Positions 32,009 through 42,326 of a stretch of 64,000 bases of DNA are shown piece by piece (within the stretch, counting starts at the first letter, position 1; each line of letters begins with the position of its first letter). The stretch is from Trichomonas vaginalis G3 (Eukaryota > Parabasalia > Trichomonadida > Trichomonadidae). The translations under genes were made by a program, and so were the position numbers. The DNA lies in assembly GCF_026262505.1 (NCBI RefSeq), contig NC_067206.1, forward strand, positions 5,422,879 through 5,486,878, given 5' to 3'. The notes under the pieces are model-generated. The model saw only the letters and a list, made by a program, of their open reading frames with translations, had not been told where the DNA came from and ran no database searches.

Positions 32009-34312
32009 TTACAGGTATTTCATCATCAGTAAATGAATCCTCATTATCGTTTGGTTCAACCTGTTTATATAATCCTTTCATTTCTTCTTTCAAAACATAA
32101 CACCATGTTTGTTTACCGTCTATTCTTCTATGTTTCCTATCACATTTATCCTTAATACTCATTTGGAAATTCTTGTCTTTCATGTCTGATGGTTTGCAGA
32201 ATAGAGCATTTTCACACGTCATACCTGCACACAATTCATCATAATGTGTATTTATCCATACATCTAAAGGATTTGATGATAATTCAATTAAATCTTGTTT
32301 GGCTTCAGTCATCGGTATGATTCGTACATTAAATGATGAAAGGTCGTAATTGATAAAATACGTCAGTAAATTATCATAAAATTCCTTTGTGCATGAATCC
32401 ATTAAATTCTTGAAGTAATCAAATTGACCCTTGAATTTACCATTAACTCTTAAAACTACGTATCTTCTGTCTCCAACTTCAATTTTTGACAGGGTAGACG
32501 TTGTTAGTTACGAAAATGAAGTTTGCAACGTTCTGAGCTGTTCTTCTGGGTTGATTCTTTTCATTAATTCTTATCTCATTATCCGTAATAATTGATTTCA
32601 AAGCGTTGAAGTTTGCGAGTCTGTCTTCACCCACATTCTTGAGTTCATTAAGTACAAGAAACATTTTATTTTCAACAACTGAATTGAAATTACCCGTTAG
32701 CTCACTTATTTCGGTAATGTTTTTACATGAATAACCAGCGAGGAGTTCAGAAATAATGTCTGTAAATCTGTTTTTACCTGTTCCCTGAAGTCCTTTCAAA
32801 ATAATTGCTGTTTCATTCTTGATTCCGGATGTTGAATCATTGATGCAATCCAGCCGAGAAGGTATTTATACACTTCATCGTTATTACACATATGGCTTCT
32901 TTAATGAAATTCATAAACATCTCAATTTTTGAGTAATCTGGTTTTTCGAGAACGTTGTATTTATAACCTTGAAACGTTGAGAAAACATCTGGGGAATCAG
33001 ATTTAAAGCAAACACCCTTAACGGTTAATGAAGACAATTGATTTAGTAGTACATCCCATGCTGTTATGGTTTTACCTTCTTCTTTAAATAATTTAATCAT
33101 TTTGAGTGACTCTTTCATGTTTGACTGAAGAACAAATGATATTTGATTCATTTTGTCGTGGATATTATAGTCCTTTTGAATGAAATATTTATTTCCACAA
33201 TCTACAAAACGGATTACACGTGATAAATCCTCAATTACTTCAGAACTGTTTTTATACTGATGATTTTCAGCCTTGCGTCTAATATCTGTTATCAAAAACG
33301 AGTCATCAAGTTTGATATCAAATGTTATTTTTGGCTTACGTAATAAAGGTAAAACATATTCATCATAATATTCCTTTTGATATAGTTTTTAGAATCTTCA
33401 CTAAAACAAATGGAGAATTCATTAATGTGCATATAGCTTACGTGTGTTATTTCAAAATTACTTTTTGCATTTTCTGTTAAACTGCAGAAGTTATAAACGT
33501 TATCGTATGCTTCATTAATTAAATGATCCGGTAACGAATTAATAGCTTGAAACAGTGTGAATAATGTTATTTCTTTTTCTAAATTCATGTTTCCACCGTC
33601 ATTATGTACTTCAAAATCACAGATGCCATCAACTATGCTCTGAGCTAGTTTATCGTCAATGTTTACATCTTTGTTTTCATTCATGATAGTCTTTATTTCT
33701 TCATTCTTCTGTTCAACTCTTACCTTAATATTCAAATCATTTAATATATCATTCACTGTTCTAGTTAATGTTGAATCATAACTTCCACGAATGAATGAGT
33801 ATGTTTTGATTGGTTCTGTTGCATTCTTGCGAACTCTTGAATCAGCCATAACCACTAAAGAACGCTTTGAATCATCCATAGAAGTCATGATATCAATATC
33901 ATAATCATTGCAGGAATAACATTTAATCATTCTGTTCGAGGTTGAATAGAAGAAATTAGTGTTGCAATAAATGTGAAGACCTCCTGAAGCGGTTTTAACG
34001 ATAACATCTTTATCCGAAAGTTTTGATAAAATGTCTTTTCTAACTGTTTCTTTAAGTTCATCATTGTATGATTTATTGATATCAACATCTATAATCGTTA
34101 AATTTGAAATTTTATTTACTAATAAAGCCATACCAGTTTTCCTTCCTTCCTCTTCCTCCATCATGTTTGAGGTAGTTATGTAAATCAATCTTGTTTTCAC
34201 CAATTCTTTCGTTGAGGGTTTTAGTTTCTGCCACAACTAATTCCTCAGCTAATGAATCAATGATATTTTCATCAGAAACGATATAGTTGTTGCTGTTGTT
34301 TGTTGCTGTCAT
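31983..34312 (-). pseudogene. Polinton copy B: primase fused to SF3 (D5-like) helicase
   Basis: The domains are as in copy A: primase motifs (IDVDINKS, TASGGLHIYC, DYDIDIM), then the helicase (LQGTGKNRFTD, MFLVLNEL, FIFVTNN). It is very similar to the copy A gene but on the opposite strand relative to the polymerase and integrase, which are on the minus strand in both copies. Here primase-helicase, integrase and polymerase are co-directional. The gene is broken, with about four breaks. The start ATG at 34312 follows the same AT-rich leader as in copy A. Confidence 0.88.
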
Positions 34313-34384
34313 TTATATAGGAATAAAAAAATAAAAATAATTCATAACTAACTTTATTTTTGGACTGCATCATATTTCCTATGT

Positions 34385-34497
34385 TGTTGTCAAAATGTCA
34401 TGTTGTCACATTTTTTCAGAGAAGTTAAATGACCTGGTAGCACATGGTAACATGGTAGCACCTTCGGTTATTCAAAAAATAATTAATTATTGAATAA
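34385..34497 (-). repeat. Inverse iteron unit right of primase-helicase (copy B)
   Basis: This is one unit of the 31250-31930 family in opposite orientation (TGTCAAAATGTCATGTTGTC, ACCTGGTAGCACATGGTAAC, CACCTTCGGTTATTCAA). With the left array it brackets the primase-helicase gene in inverted arrangement. Confidence 0.88.
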
Positions 34498-34551
34498 CCT
34501 AAAAACATTAACGATAAAATAAGTGATAACAAATTTTTATTTTTATCATAA

Positions 34552-34716
34552 ATGAATACCCCACAAGCTCAAAATTTACCACGAATCATAACAAGGGAGG
34601 AAATGATAAAAATGATGCAAGAACATGTTAAAAATAACAAACCACTAAAATTGAGAAAATGTGGTTATGCAGTAATGATGGAAAGAGAGATGTTGTCGAA
34701 GAGGAATAAAAATTAA
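34552..34716 (+). CDS. Polinton copy B: 54-residue small protein
   Basis: It is the counterpart of 6134-6298 and is nearly identical in sequence. Conservation of this short frame in both copies, together with the TTATTTTTATCATAAATG context, supports a real gene. No family is recognised. Confidence 0.6.
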   Translation: MNTPQAQNLPRIITREEMIKMMQEHVKNNKPLKLRKCGYAVMMEREMLSKRNKN

Positions 34717-34976
34717 ATTTGGATTGAGTTTAAAAATTCATCTTTATTAAATTCATCTCTTCCAATCAATTTATTTATTCTATTAAATTCTTTTATTTTT
34801 GCTTCACTCAGTTTAAGGATTGAACGGTAAGTTTCTAATTTTTCGATTATTTCTTTATCGTTTTCAACCCCACCACATTGTGACTTCTTTTTGTAATAGC
34901 ATATTTTTGATTTAATTCTGTTTAGTTTCTTTTTATATTCATCGTCTGGACTCTTGACTGCTTTGTTGTCACTCAT
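34713..34976 (-). CDS. Polinton copy B: 87-residue lysine-rich protein
   Basis: The frame looks whole. The protein begins MSDNKAVKSPDDEYKKKLN. It has two cysteines (KICYYKKKSQCGG) and ends in a helical segment (LKLSEAKIKEFNRINKLI). Its size and basic charge would allow nucleic-acid binding, but no family is recognised. It ends tail to tail with the small gene at 34552. Confidence 0.6.
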   Translation of the reverse strand: MSDNKAVKSPDDEYKKKLNRIKSKICYYKKKSQCGGVENDKEIIEKLETYRSILKLSEAKIKEFNRINKLIGRDEFNKDEFLNSIQI

Positions 34977-34995
34977 TTCTTACGAAATAAAAAAA

Positions 34996-36001
34996 TTAAA
35001 TATTATTTAAATATAATGGAGTAATAAAATAAATCGGAATTTCTATTAATTTATTGCCAACTTCAACTAATGCATTACCGTTAATATATCTAACAAATTC
35101 AGCTATTGTGTCAAATCTTCGTCTTCTTTTTGTCATTGATTTATCAGTTTTTCCATAATCGAGATGAATCAAAACTTTATCCCCTTGTTTAAAATTCATG
35201 AGCCCTGAATTAATTTGTTCACGTTTAACATCATTCAACCTTTCCATTTGCTTTCTAATATATTCCCATTCTTTTGAAATATCATTTTTCATTTCCACCG
35301 GTTTCATGTTTATTGTTCTATGCCATGTATTATTGTAATAATATACTAACTGTTGTATGATGGAGTCATGATTTCCATCCCAGTATATCTGACCGTTAAC
35401 CCCTAACGCATCTCTAAGAGTTCTCATTACCGCATCAACTATTTTATTATGAAACGTATATGGAGAAGATGAGAAGTAAAAATTAATTTGTGGAAAATAA
35501 TGAGCCATAGCTGCCTGAAATCCTTTATCACCATCACACCTTATATTATCTACTCTTTCATGATCTAGTAAGTATTGAATAGCTCTTCTTGTTTCCTGTT
35601 CTGTTTTCCCTTTCACTGGAATGCAATATAAATATCTAGTGTTAATGTTAATGGCAAATAAATAAGTAACTTTTCCTTTTGAATATTCCAGATGATCGAT
35701 TTCGTATGAATATGGATATGGTGCAAATGAAGGGCGACTGAATTTTTCCTTTAACGGTTGAATTTTTGGGTCAATTGGTTTATTTAATATCTTGAAATCC
35801 TTTTTAAAATCTTTTGCTTCTTTAATGTTTGAAATGGATATAATAAAGTGAATGATGAAGGATTAACTGAAGGATGAGGAGGTACTGTCGTTGGAGGTTT
35901 TGGTGTTGCAAGTGGTTTAATTTTATCTGCTTTGATTTTGGATGATGAAGTTTTGGATTTGACACCCACTTTCATTAATTCTGGATGTATTCTGTTCATT
36001 T
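34996..36001 (-). pseudogene. Polinton copy B: RVE-type integrase
   Basis: This is the same integrase as at 6580-7597: a proline-rich linker, the DDE core with CDGDKGFQAAM and HNKIVDAVMRTLRD, then the C-terminal small domain (GDKVLIHLDY). It is broken, with about two breaks. The upstream neighbour abuts its start, and the border given here (MNRIHPELM) is taken from the copy A arrangement. Confidence 0.88.
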
Positions 36002-36659
36002 GTTTTAAATATGCTGTATATAAAGGTTTGATATACTTTCCCGCTTCGAGTTTATGTTGAAGGATGAATTCCAAAAGTTGATCTTCATTTAAAAGTTGGG
36101 CTGAATATGGTTTAACTAATGAATCATAAATTAAAGCTTGTGCTTCATTTAAAAGTTGGGCTGAATATGGTTTAACTAATGAATCATAAATTAAAGCTTG
36201 TGCTTCATTTATGGTCTGAAGGACCTGGGCGTTTTGCACCTTTAGCTGTTGAACATTTGCTACTTTCTCTTTTGGTGTTGTTTTCGGCTTTTTCTCTTTT
36301 GGTGTTGTTTTCGGCTTTTTCTCTTTTGGCTTTTGCGGCTCAGGATTATATAAATTATATAATTCATCAATATCTTCTTCTGTTAATACTTTATTTTTGA
36401 AATCTTTCAACTGTTTAAGTTGTGATTTAGTTTTTTCCTTTGTATATTCATTATTTTTAATTTTGTCTTTAATTTTAGAAATTATTTTATCATGATATTT
36501 CAAAATTTCATTTTTATAATATGGATAATAATAATCCATATCATCACCCGTTATATTTTTATTATATTTTTGGAGATATGATTTTAATTCATAATAATTA
36601 GGAAAATATTGATTAAGTACTAAATCATCAATTAAATTTTCTAAATCTGCATTATCCAT
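36002..36659 (-). CDS. Polinton copy B: unknown protein upstream of integrase, with internal duplications
   Basis: It starts MDNADLENLIDDLV and corresponds to 7594-8127. The linker holds a repeated KEKKPKTTP motif. Near the C-terminus a 60-bp stretch is duplicated in tandem (NEAQALIYDSLVKPYSAQLL occurs twice), both absent or single in copy A. The end LEFILQHKLEAGKYIKP is conserved. The gene runs directly into the integrase region. No family is recognised. Confidence 0.55.
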
Positions 36660-36800
36660 ATATAAAAATAAAATAAATGTTTTAGGGGTGCCCACCTCTT
36701 TGAATCATAGTATCAAAACCATCATTTACATATTGAATCACATCATTAACGGTTCCTTTTGTCTCTTCTGTGGCATTTTATTAAAAATAAAATAAATGTA

Positions 36801-39800
36801 TTAAATAAATGGCATACAACATCCATTTTCACAACATACAGCCTTAGTGTGTGCTCCTGTTAATGCAGTCTTACCGATTGTTAAGCGAGTCATTGACCCG
36901 TTTTTAAGTTGTAAATTAATATTCTGACCATCGAAAATAACTTTATCATTTATTATATCCAAATAATTTTTAGGTGTTAATTGTTTATTTTGTCGTAAAC
37001 TAACACCTTTCATTTTTTGTGCAATCTTTTAAAATCACTCCCATCAATTGAACCGTTGAATGAAGTATAACATTTAGGACATAAAGCAACCATGTTATCA
37101 CCTTGTTTCTCAATTGCTAAACCCAATAATTTTTTCTCATGTGCTTTTTCTTCAACTTTATTCTTTAATTTAGGTTTAAATTTCTCATCAAAACAGAAGA
37201 AATCAAAAGGTGCGAATTTGAAAATGTTTTTATCATAAAATTTTTTATCGGTAACAATTGCTTGAAATGCTTGAGTGTTAGGAAGATTTGGATCGCCAGC
37301 GATTGCCCAATAAGATGAATCAGTATCACCTTCAATGAAATGAAAACGATTAACATCCAAGCATTTATACATAAAATCATAAATGAAAACTAAATACCAG
37401 TATTTTGCGTTATCTAAAGTAAAAAATGCCTCTTGTAAACATGTATCACATCTATAAATCTATCTTTGAGCATCACTTGATATGTATCCTCTCCTATTTC
37501 TCTTATGTTTTTAAACTTATTTGACATACATGCAACGCGTGCCTTCTGTGCATTCATTATTTTAGTCTTTGCATAATTTTGTGTATTCATTGCATCGTAA
37601 CCATATGATCCATTAAGTGAAATTTTGCAAAATAAACTTTTTCCTTTATTTCCTTCTAATTCAGCCTTTTGTCTTTCGTTCATAAATTCGTTCGCAAATT
37701 CATTAAAACAAGTGTTTTTAGTAAATGTTAAAATTGATTGAATGTCATCGATGATAAAATTAAATCTATCTATTAGATACCATAGATAATAAGAAGAAAT
37801 GGTTGATATTGGTTGTGTGTTGATGCTAACTGAGTTAATTTTCTCTGTTTCTGGTCAACTGGTAGATTGTTTGATTTCATGTAATTATACATAAAACAAC
37901 CAATTGTTTTTTCATCTGTGATAATATCTAAGTTTCTTATTATCGGTAAAAAGTTTATGTAATCATTAATGTATTTTTCATCAATGTGACCCTTTACTTC
38001 AGCCACGAATAAAGTATTTTTCTTCTTAATTATTCCCAGTGCTTTTGCTTTCTTTGTTGCTGTATCACAAATGATAACTCCATTCAATCTTCCCGGCATA
38101 TACATTTTATGGTCAGTATATTGAATAAAATCATGGGGATTAGATGAAAATGATGAAGGATATAATGAATTAAAGTCAACACCAACAAAATGAGTCATAA
38201 TGTTGGTGGTGTCCTCATTTGATACAGTTTTAGTTTCTGGATTATATGAAAGTTTATTAATGTGTGTGATACCTTTAAGATTAACACGATGTTGAACATT
38301 TGATAGACCACCAGTAATTCCATTACGGAGGATGTGATAAGCTTCAACTGAATCTAAAGTCATTGGTAAATTATTTTTTAATGTGTAATTTCTTAAATTG
38401 ATTCTTAAACGTTGAACATCTTCATCTTTGTTTGATTTTACGACATTGCAATAACAACACATTAACTGACAATTTTCTTTAGTATGTGGTTTTTCATTAT
38501 CTATTCTATCTAATGTTGGTTTATTAGCATATGTAAACGCTTTACCACACATTTTGCATTTAGATGAAAGGATTAAATCGTGATAGTATTGAAAATCATC
38601 CATTGAAACATTATTTTTAGTATTCCTTTCTGCTTTTTCATCTTGTTTCTTATATGATTCAATTTTATATTTCCAATACTTTTTCGTTAATTCAAAACTT
38701 GATTCTATCTCTTCCTCAGGATATTTTTCATTAGGATTAAAGTCTTTATATGCTAAAGCGTAACGAATCATTGAAGCATTCGATGATAAAGAAAGATTAT
38801 GAAGCATATCAATTTTATAAACAAATGTTTCTTCGATAATTTTATCAATTGGGTCAATCATAATTTCAACATCTTTATTGCAATAATGAATAAAATATTC
38901 TAATCTATTCTTAAAATTTTTAGCATCATTGAGATATATTTGATAATCACTATCTGATATAGTTTCTTGAGTTAATGCTGAATAAAATGAATCTTGAGTG
39001 AATGGTTCCTCTTTATATAATTCTTCTTCGTAATTCTCCCATGTGATAAATTGATAAGGGAAAAAGGATTTAACACGTGTTTTATTGTTTCCGAAATCTT
39101 GAGTGAATTGGTCCAATGTTCCACCCGCTATATAATTTCTGATGTCAATAAATCTCAATTCATATGGACAGTTTGTTTTCTTTACAATGATTTGCTTAAA
39201 TTGTGAAGAAGAACCCAGCATTGATTTTATTTTCCATTTTGCAGTGTTAAAATCACGAAGAATTAAATTTAAATCAAACTTTCCCGAATTAAAACCTATG
39301 ATATTCACTTTATTGAATTCCTCATCTAGAAGTTCTTTAAATGCTTCCTTCTGTTTTTCATTTAATGTATGGGACAAAGTCCCCGCCGTTTGGCCCGTTT
39401 GCGGTTTCAATAATTCATCGTATTGTTCAATATTTGATTTAGCAACTAATGAACAGGTTGAAAATAAAAATTCAATCCAGTCAGAAATAAAAGAATCACT
39501 TGAAGTTAAGCAAAAATTCCTCGTATACGTTTTATCGCGGTCTACGACCTCGCCGCAAAGCGGCTTTAATTTAACTGTTGATGATACCATGAATGGTTTT
39601 AAGTAAGCGTTCAAAGTTGCACATTCAGAAAGTTGAAGTTCTTCTTTAGTCTCTAATGTTTCGAAGTCAAAAGTAATATAATATCTTGTTGGTTTATAAT
39701 ATTCCTGCAAATTATGAGCTAATAACCACTGATATATCTTCTGTTTCGTAATATGTGGTGCATATGGTTGTTGTGTGTTTTGCAATTGAACGTCTTGAAT

Positions 39801-40301
39801 TAATCTTCCATTATTTTCTTTACATTTCTCACAATGTTTTAAAAATCTTCTTTGGTTTTTCCTTTCTGGGTCATCACGGATAGAATATACTTCTTCTTTG
39901 CAAAAGGGGCAAACTTTATATCCTGTGAGTGCTTCAACGTCTGTAATTCTGTCAGCGTGAAGTTTTCCACATGGACTCTGTGTTAATAAAATATTTACTG
40001 TTTCAAATTCTGGATCTATCATTATTGATTCCACTAATGGAAAGTCTACCTTATTTATGTCCACGTCTTCTGGTTGAGGATCACAATAATAGAAATCAAT
40101 ATTAACGTTTAACATTCTCGCCAATCTCTCACTTTCTGATGTAATGTCAAACCCTTCATATGCATCTATTGCTTCATTTAAATAGCTTCTACGAGTTTTA
40201 GGATTAACACCATCAGGAATGTTATAGAAACGTTTAAATAACCTTCTACCTTCTGCTCTAATTTGATTATCATTCATTTTAGCTGTTCCGTTTTTGTTCA
40301 T
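36801..40301 (-). pseudogene. polB: Polinton copy B: protein-primed DNA polymerase B
   Basis: It has the same motifs as copy A: ITFDFETLET and FNSGKFDLNLI (exonuclease), VGVDFNSLYPSS, KISLNGSYGYDA and EGDTDSSYWAI (polymerase A, B, C). Near the N-terminus is a zinc-binding pattern, GYKVCPFCKEEV with CEKCKEN. An HNH-like module (SSKCKMCGKAF, LDRIDNEKPHT, CCYCNVVKSNK; about 38430-38580) sits before motif A. A late CPKCYTSF cysteine pair lies downstream of motif C. Two GC-rich palindromes lie in frame at 39373-39408 and 39539-39567. The gene is broken, with about three breaks, and is better kept than copy A. Confidence 0.94.
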
Positions 40302-40378
40302 TTATGTAAGAACAAAAATTAAAAAAATAAATAAAAATAAAGTTTATTTTTAAAGTCCGAGACTCAGAGAGTCCAGGG

Positions 40379-41491
40379 CTAAAGTCCATAAAATGAATTA
40401 AGAACACATAAATTTTTATCATCTGCGACGTGACGAATACATTTTAATTTACTCAAGAATGCATACCCTGATACATTAAATCTAATTCCTGTCTTATTTA
40501 ATTTCACAACTTTGAAAAGGAATGTATGAATAGCTATAAAATGATGAGATGATGTTTTATGGGTTGCTTCCATTTTTTCTGAAATAAATGAATAAATATA
40601 ATGTTTATAAGTTTTCATATCTTTTATGTTCTTAATAACGAATGGTATAGACCTTTCCACTTCGTCTTCCTTCGGTGCTGTTCTTTCATATGAAACATTA
40701 TTGGTATCTTCAATAATGAAACCACAATCGCATAAAATTTTATATGTACCAATTGTTTCTTTTGATATTTTATCTAACAAATCAAAAACTTTATCAACAC
40801 CTGTACATTTATTTAAATAATAATTTGTGTAAATATCATGGTCTTCTTTCTTAATTGTATTTGTTGCATATGTTACATTTTTCAGTGCTTTTTTGAATTT
40901 TTCAGAATCAAGAGGAGGTGAAAGTAGGATACAGGGGTATTCTTCATTATCAATAAATTGTAACTTATGTTTACGAATAAATTTAGTACCTTCTTCTGAA
41001 AGTGTTTCGTCTATTTCACCATCTAATAAATTTTGTGTTGATTCTGAGACATAATTTTTATATCTTTCTTCATGAGATTTCTGAACTGCTGATTCTGAAG
41101 CTGGGATATTCATTAAACCCTCTACTTCATTTTCATTATATTTTTCAACTTCTCTTAATTCCTTAATTTTTTCATCTATTTCATCTCTTATTTTTTCCAG
41201 TCTTTCAATTTCATCATATTCATCATCTTTAATCCGTTCTTCATAATATTCAGGGAAAACATCAGGTTCTTTAGGTTTTTCTTCTTCAGATGTGGGATAT
41301 AAGAAATTTATAACATCATCTTTATTCATTTTTCCATCATAATCAAACTCATTTAAAAACTCCGCGAATTTTTGACAATTTCTTAAATAATATTTATTAA
41401 CTTCATAACTCGCCTCCTCTAATATATCCTTTATTTCCTCGTTTGTGAATCCCAATTTTTTAACGTCGTTAGTCTTGACACTCATTTTCAT
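40379..41491 (-). CDS. Polinton copy B: 370-residue polymerase-adjacent protein
   Basis: The frame looks whole. The N-terminal 100 residues include an EF-hand-like loop, DYDGKMNKDDVINF (D-x-D-x-K-x-x-x-D-D). An acidic region and a coiled coil (IRDEIDEKIKELREVEKY) follow. The C-terminal half contains ILCDCGFIIEDT and a beta-rich end (HHFIAIHTFLFKVV, GYAFLSKLKCI). I do not recognise a family. Its position between polymerase B and the element end resembles that of terminal-protein genes in protein-primed genomes; this is positional inference only. The last bases before the stop include a conserved inverted-word cluster (GTCCGAGACTC, GAGTCCAGGG). Confidence 0.7.
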   Translation of the reverse strand: MKMSVKTNDVKKLGFTNEEIKDILEEASYEVNKYYLRNCQKFAEFLNEFDYDGKMNKDDVINFLYPTSEEEKPKEPDVFPEYYEERIKDDEYDEIERLEKIRDEIDEKIKELREVEKYNENEVEGLMNIPASESAVQKSHEERYKNYVSESTQNLLDGEIDETLSEEGTKFIRKHKLQFIDNEEYPCILLSPPLDSEKFKKALKNVTYATNTIKKEDHDIYTNYYLNKCTGVDKVFDLLDKISKETIGTYKILCDCGFIIEDTNNVSYERTAPKEDEVERSIPFVIKNIKDMKTYKHYIYSFISEKMEATHKTSSHHFIAIHTFLFKVVKLNKTGIRFNVSGYAFLSKLKCIRHVADDKNLCVLNSFYGL

Positions 41492-41530
41492 ACAAATTAA
41501 AAAATAAATTATTCATAAATGTAAGACATG

Positions 41531-42292
41531 AATTTTTAAAGTTTATTTTTCATTCATGAATGATAATTATATCTGATTTCTTTTATTCTCTCGTACATAC
41601 TAGATTTGAAGAATTCGGAACTTTTACCATAATCTCCTAAATGTTTTCTTATCCCTAACGTGTGCCAGTTATTATATGAAACTGTATAAACTTTATCTTT
41701 ATCTTTACACCTTTCATCACTTCCAATATATTTATATCTCAGTTTTGATTTAGCATTTTCATATTCATTAGCGTTTAATAATTCACAGTCTTCCTTTTTA
41801 AATTGATGTTTAAGATATTCAGGATTTAATACTCTACGTTTATATGCTCCTAACTTAGTTCTAAAGGTTTTTCTACAAAATTTAGGAATTCCATCCTCTT
41901 TAATGTCATCAATGATTTCCATTTCATTATTTTCAATTTCTTCTTCTCGTTTATGAGGTCTTTGATTATGACTCCATTGATTCCATGAAATTAAATATTC
42001 TTTATCATTATATTTATACCTCATTAGCTTATTTTGGCTTTCATATTCATTTAATAATTCACAATCTTCATTTTTAAATTGAAGTTTAACCCATTCAGGA
42101 TTTAAACAATGTTTAATTAATCGCGGAATATCTGACATCATCTATATATAGTTTCTTTTATAAAAGATAAAAAATAAATTATTTTAAAATTAATGTTAAT
42201 TTTTTAATGATTTATAAATAAATATATTTTAATGCATCGTCTATATATAGATGCAACAAAAAAAGTCACTAAACCCGCACTCATATACTACT
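41531..42292 (-). repeat. Right terminal inverted repeat of copy B
   Basis: It is the inverse of 21369-22130 over about 760 bp, ending TCATATACTACT. It contains the whole-looking 195-residue gene. Confidence 0.93.
41554..42141 (-). CDS. Polinton copy B: 195-residue two-repeat protein encoded within the terminal repeat
   Basis: Two copies of one motif are visible. Each has N-P-E-(W/Y)-(V/L)-K-x-Q-F-K, then EDCELLN, then a basic beta-like R-Y-K-Y segment, then S-x-N-x-W. This C-E-L-L...Y-K-Y...S-x-N-x-(W/F) pattern resembles small DNA-binding repeats seen in homing-endonuclease-like and large-virus proteins. Placement inside both terminal repeats means the element has two gene copies, and a role in recognising the ends is an attractive guess. 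The coding start lies about 150 bp inside the tip. The frame looks whole on this side. Confidence 0.65.
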   Translation of the reverse strand: MMSDIPRLIKHCLNPEWVKLQFKNEDCELLNEYESQNKLMRYKYNDKEYLISWNQWSHNQRPHKREEEIENNEMEIIDDIKEDGIPKFCRKTFRTKLGAYKRRVLNPEYLKHQFKKEDCELLNANEYENAKSKLRYKYIGSDERCKDKDKVYTVSYNNWHTLGIRKHLGDYGKSSEFFKSSMYERIKEIRYNYHS

Positions 42293-42298
42293 TCCAAT
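42293..42298 (+). repeat. 6-bp target duplication, right (TCCAAT)
   Basis: This repeats 21363-21368. Its last two bases plus G form the first in-frame ATG of the downstream gene (42297). Confidence 0.9.
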
Positions 42299-42307
42299 GC
42301 AACGAAA

Positions 42308-42313
42308 TCATTA
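42308..42313 (+). promoter_or_regulatory. Initiator (Inr) of the metallophosphoesterase gene
   Basis: TCATTA fits the trichomonad initiator, with +1 at 42310, giving a 17-base leader to ATG 42327. It lies 16 bp outside the Polinton, so the core start site appears spared while everything further upstream has been displaced by 21 kb. Confidence 0.55.
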
Positions 42314-42326
42314 TCAAAACATCTCA

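Larger units (their letters stand above)
21369..42292. mobile_element. Polinton/Maverick copy B, both ends present (20.9 kb)
   Basis: The element has terminal inverted repeats of about 760 bp starting AGTAGTATATGAGTGCGGG and the 6-bp duplication TCCAAT. It carries the full Polinton set: polymerase B, RVE integrase, packaging ATPase and double-jelly-roll-like capsid protein. It also has a primase-SF3 helicase, a phage-type fibre and several small genes. No adenain-like protease was recognised. Left-half genes mostly point right and right-half genes mostly point left. It is broken, with roughly fifteen breaks among the larger genes, although the ATPase, the 370-residue gene and the right-end gene look whole. 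High similarity between its two ends and to copy A suggests a recent insertion. Confidence 0.96.
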
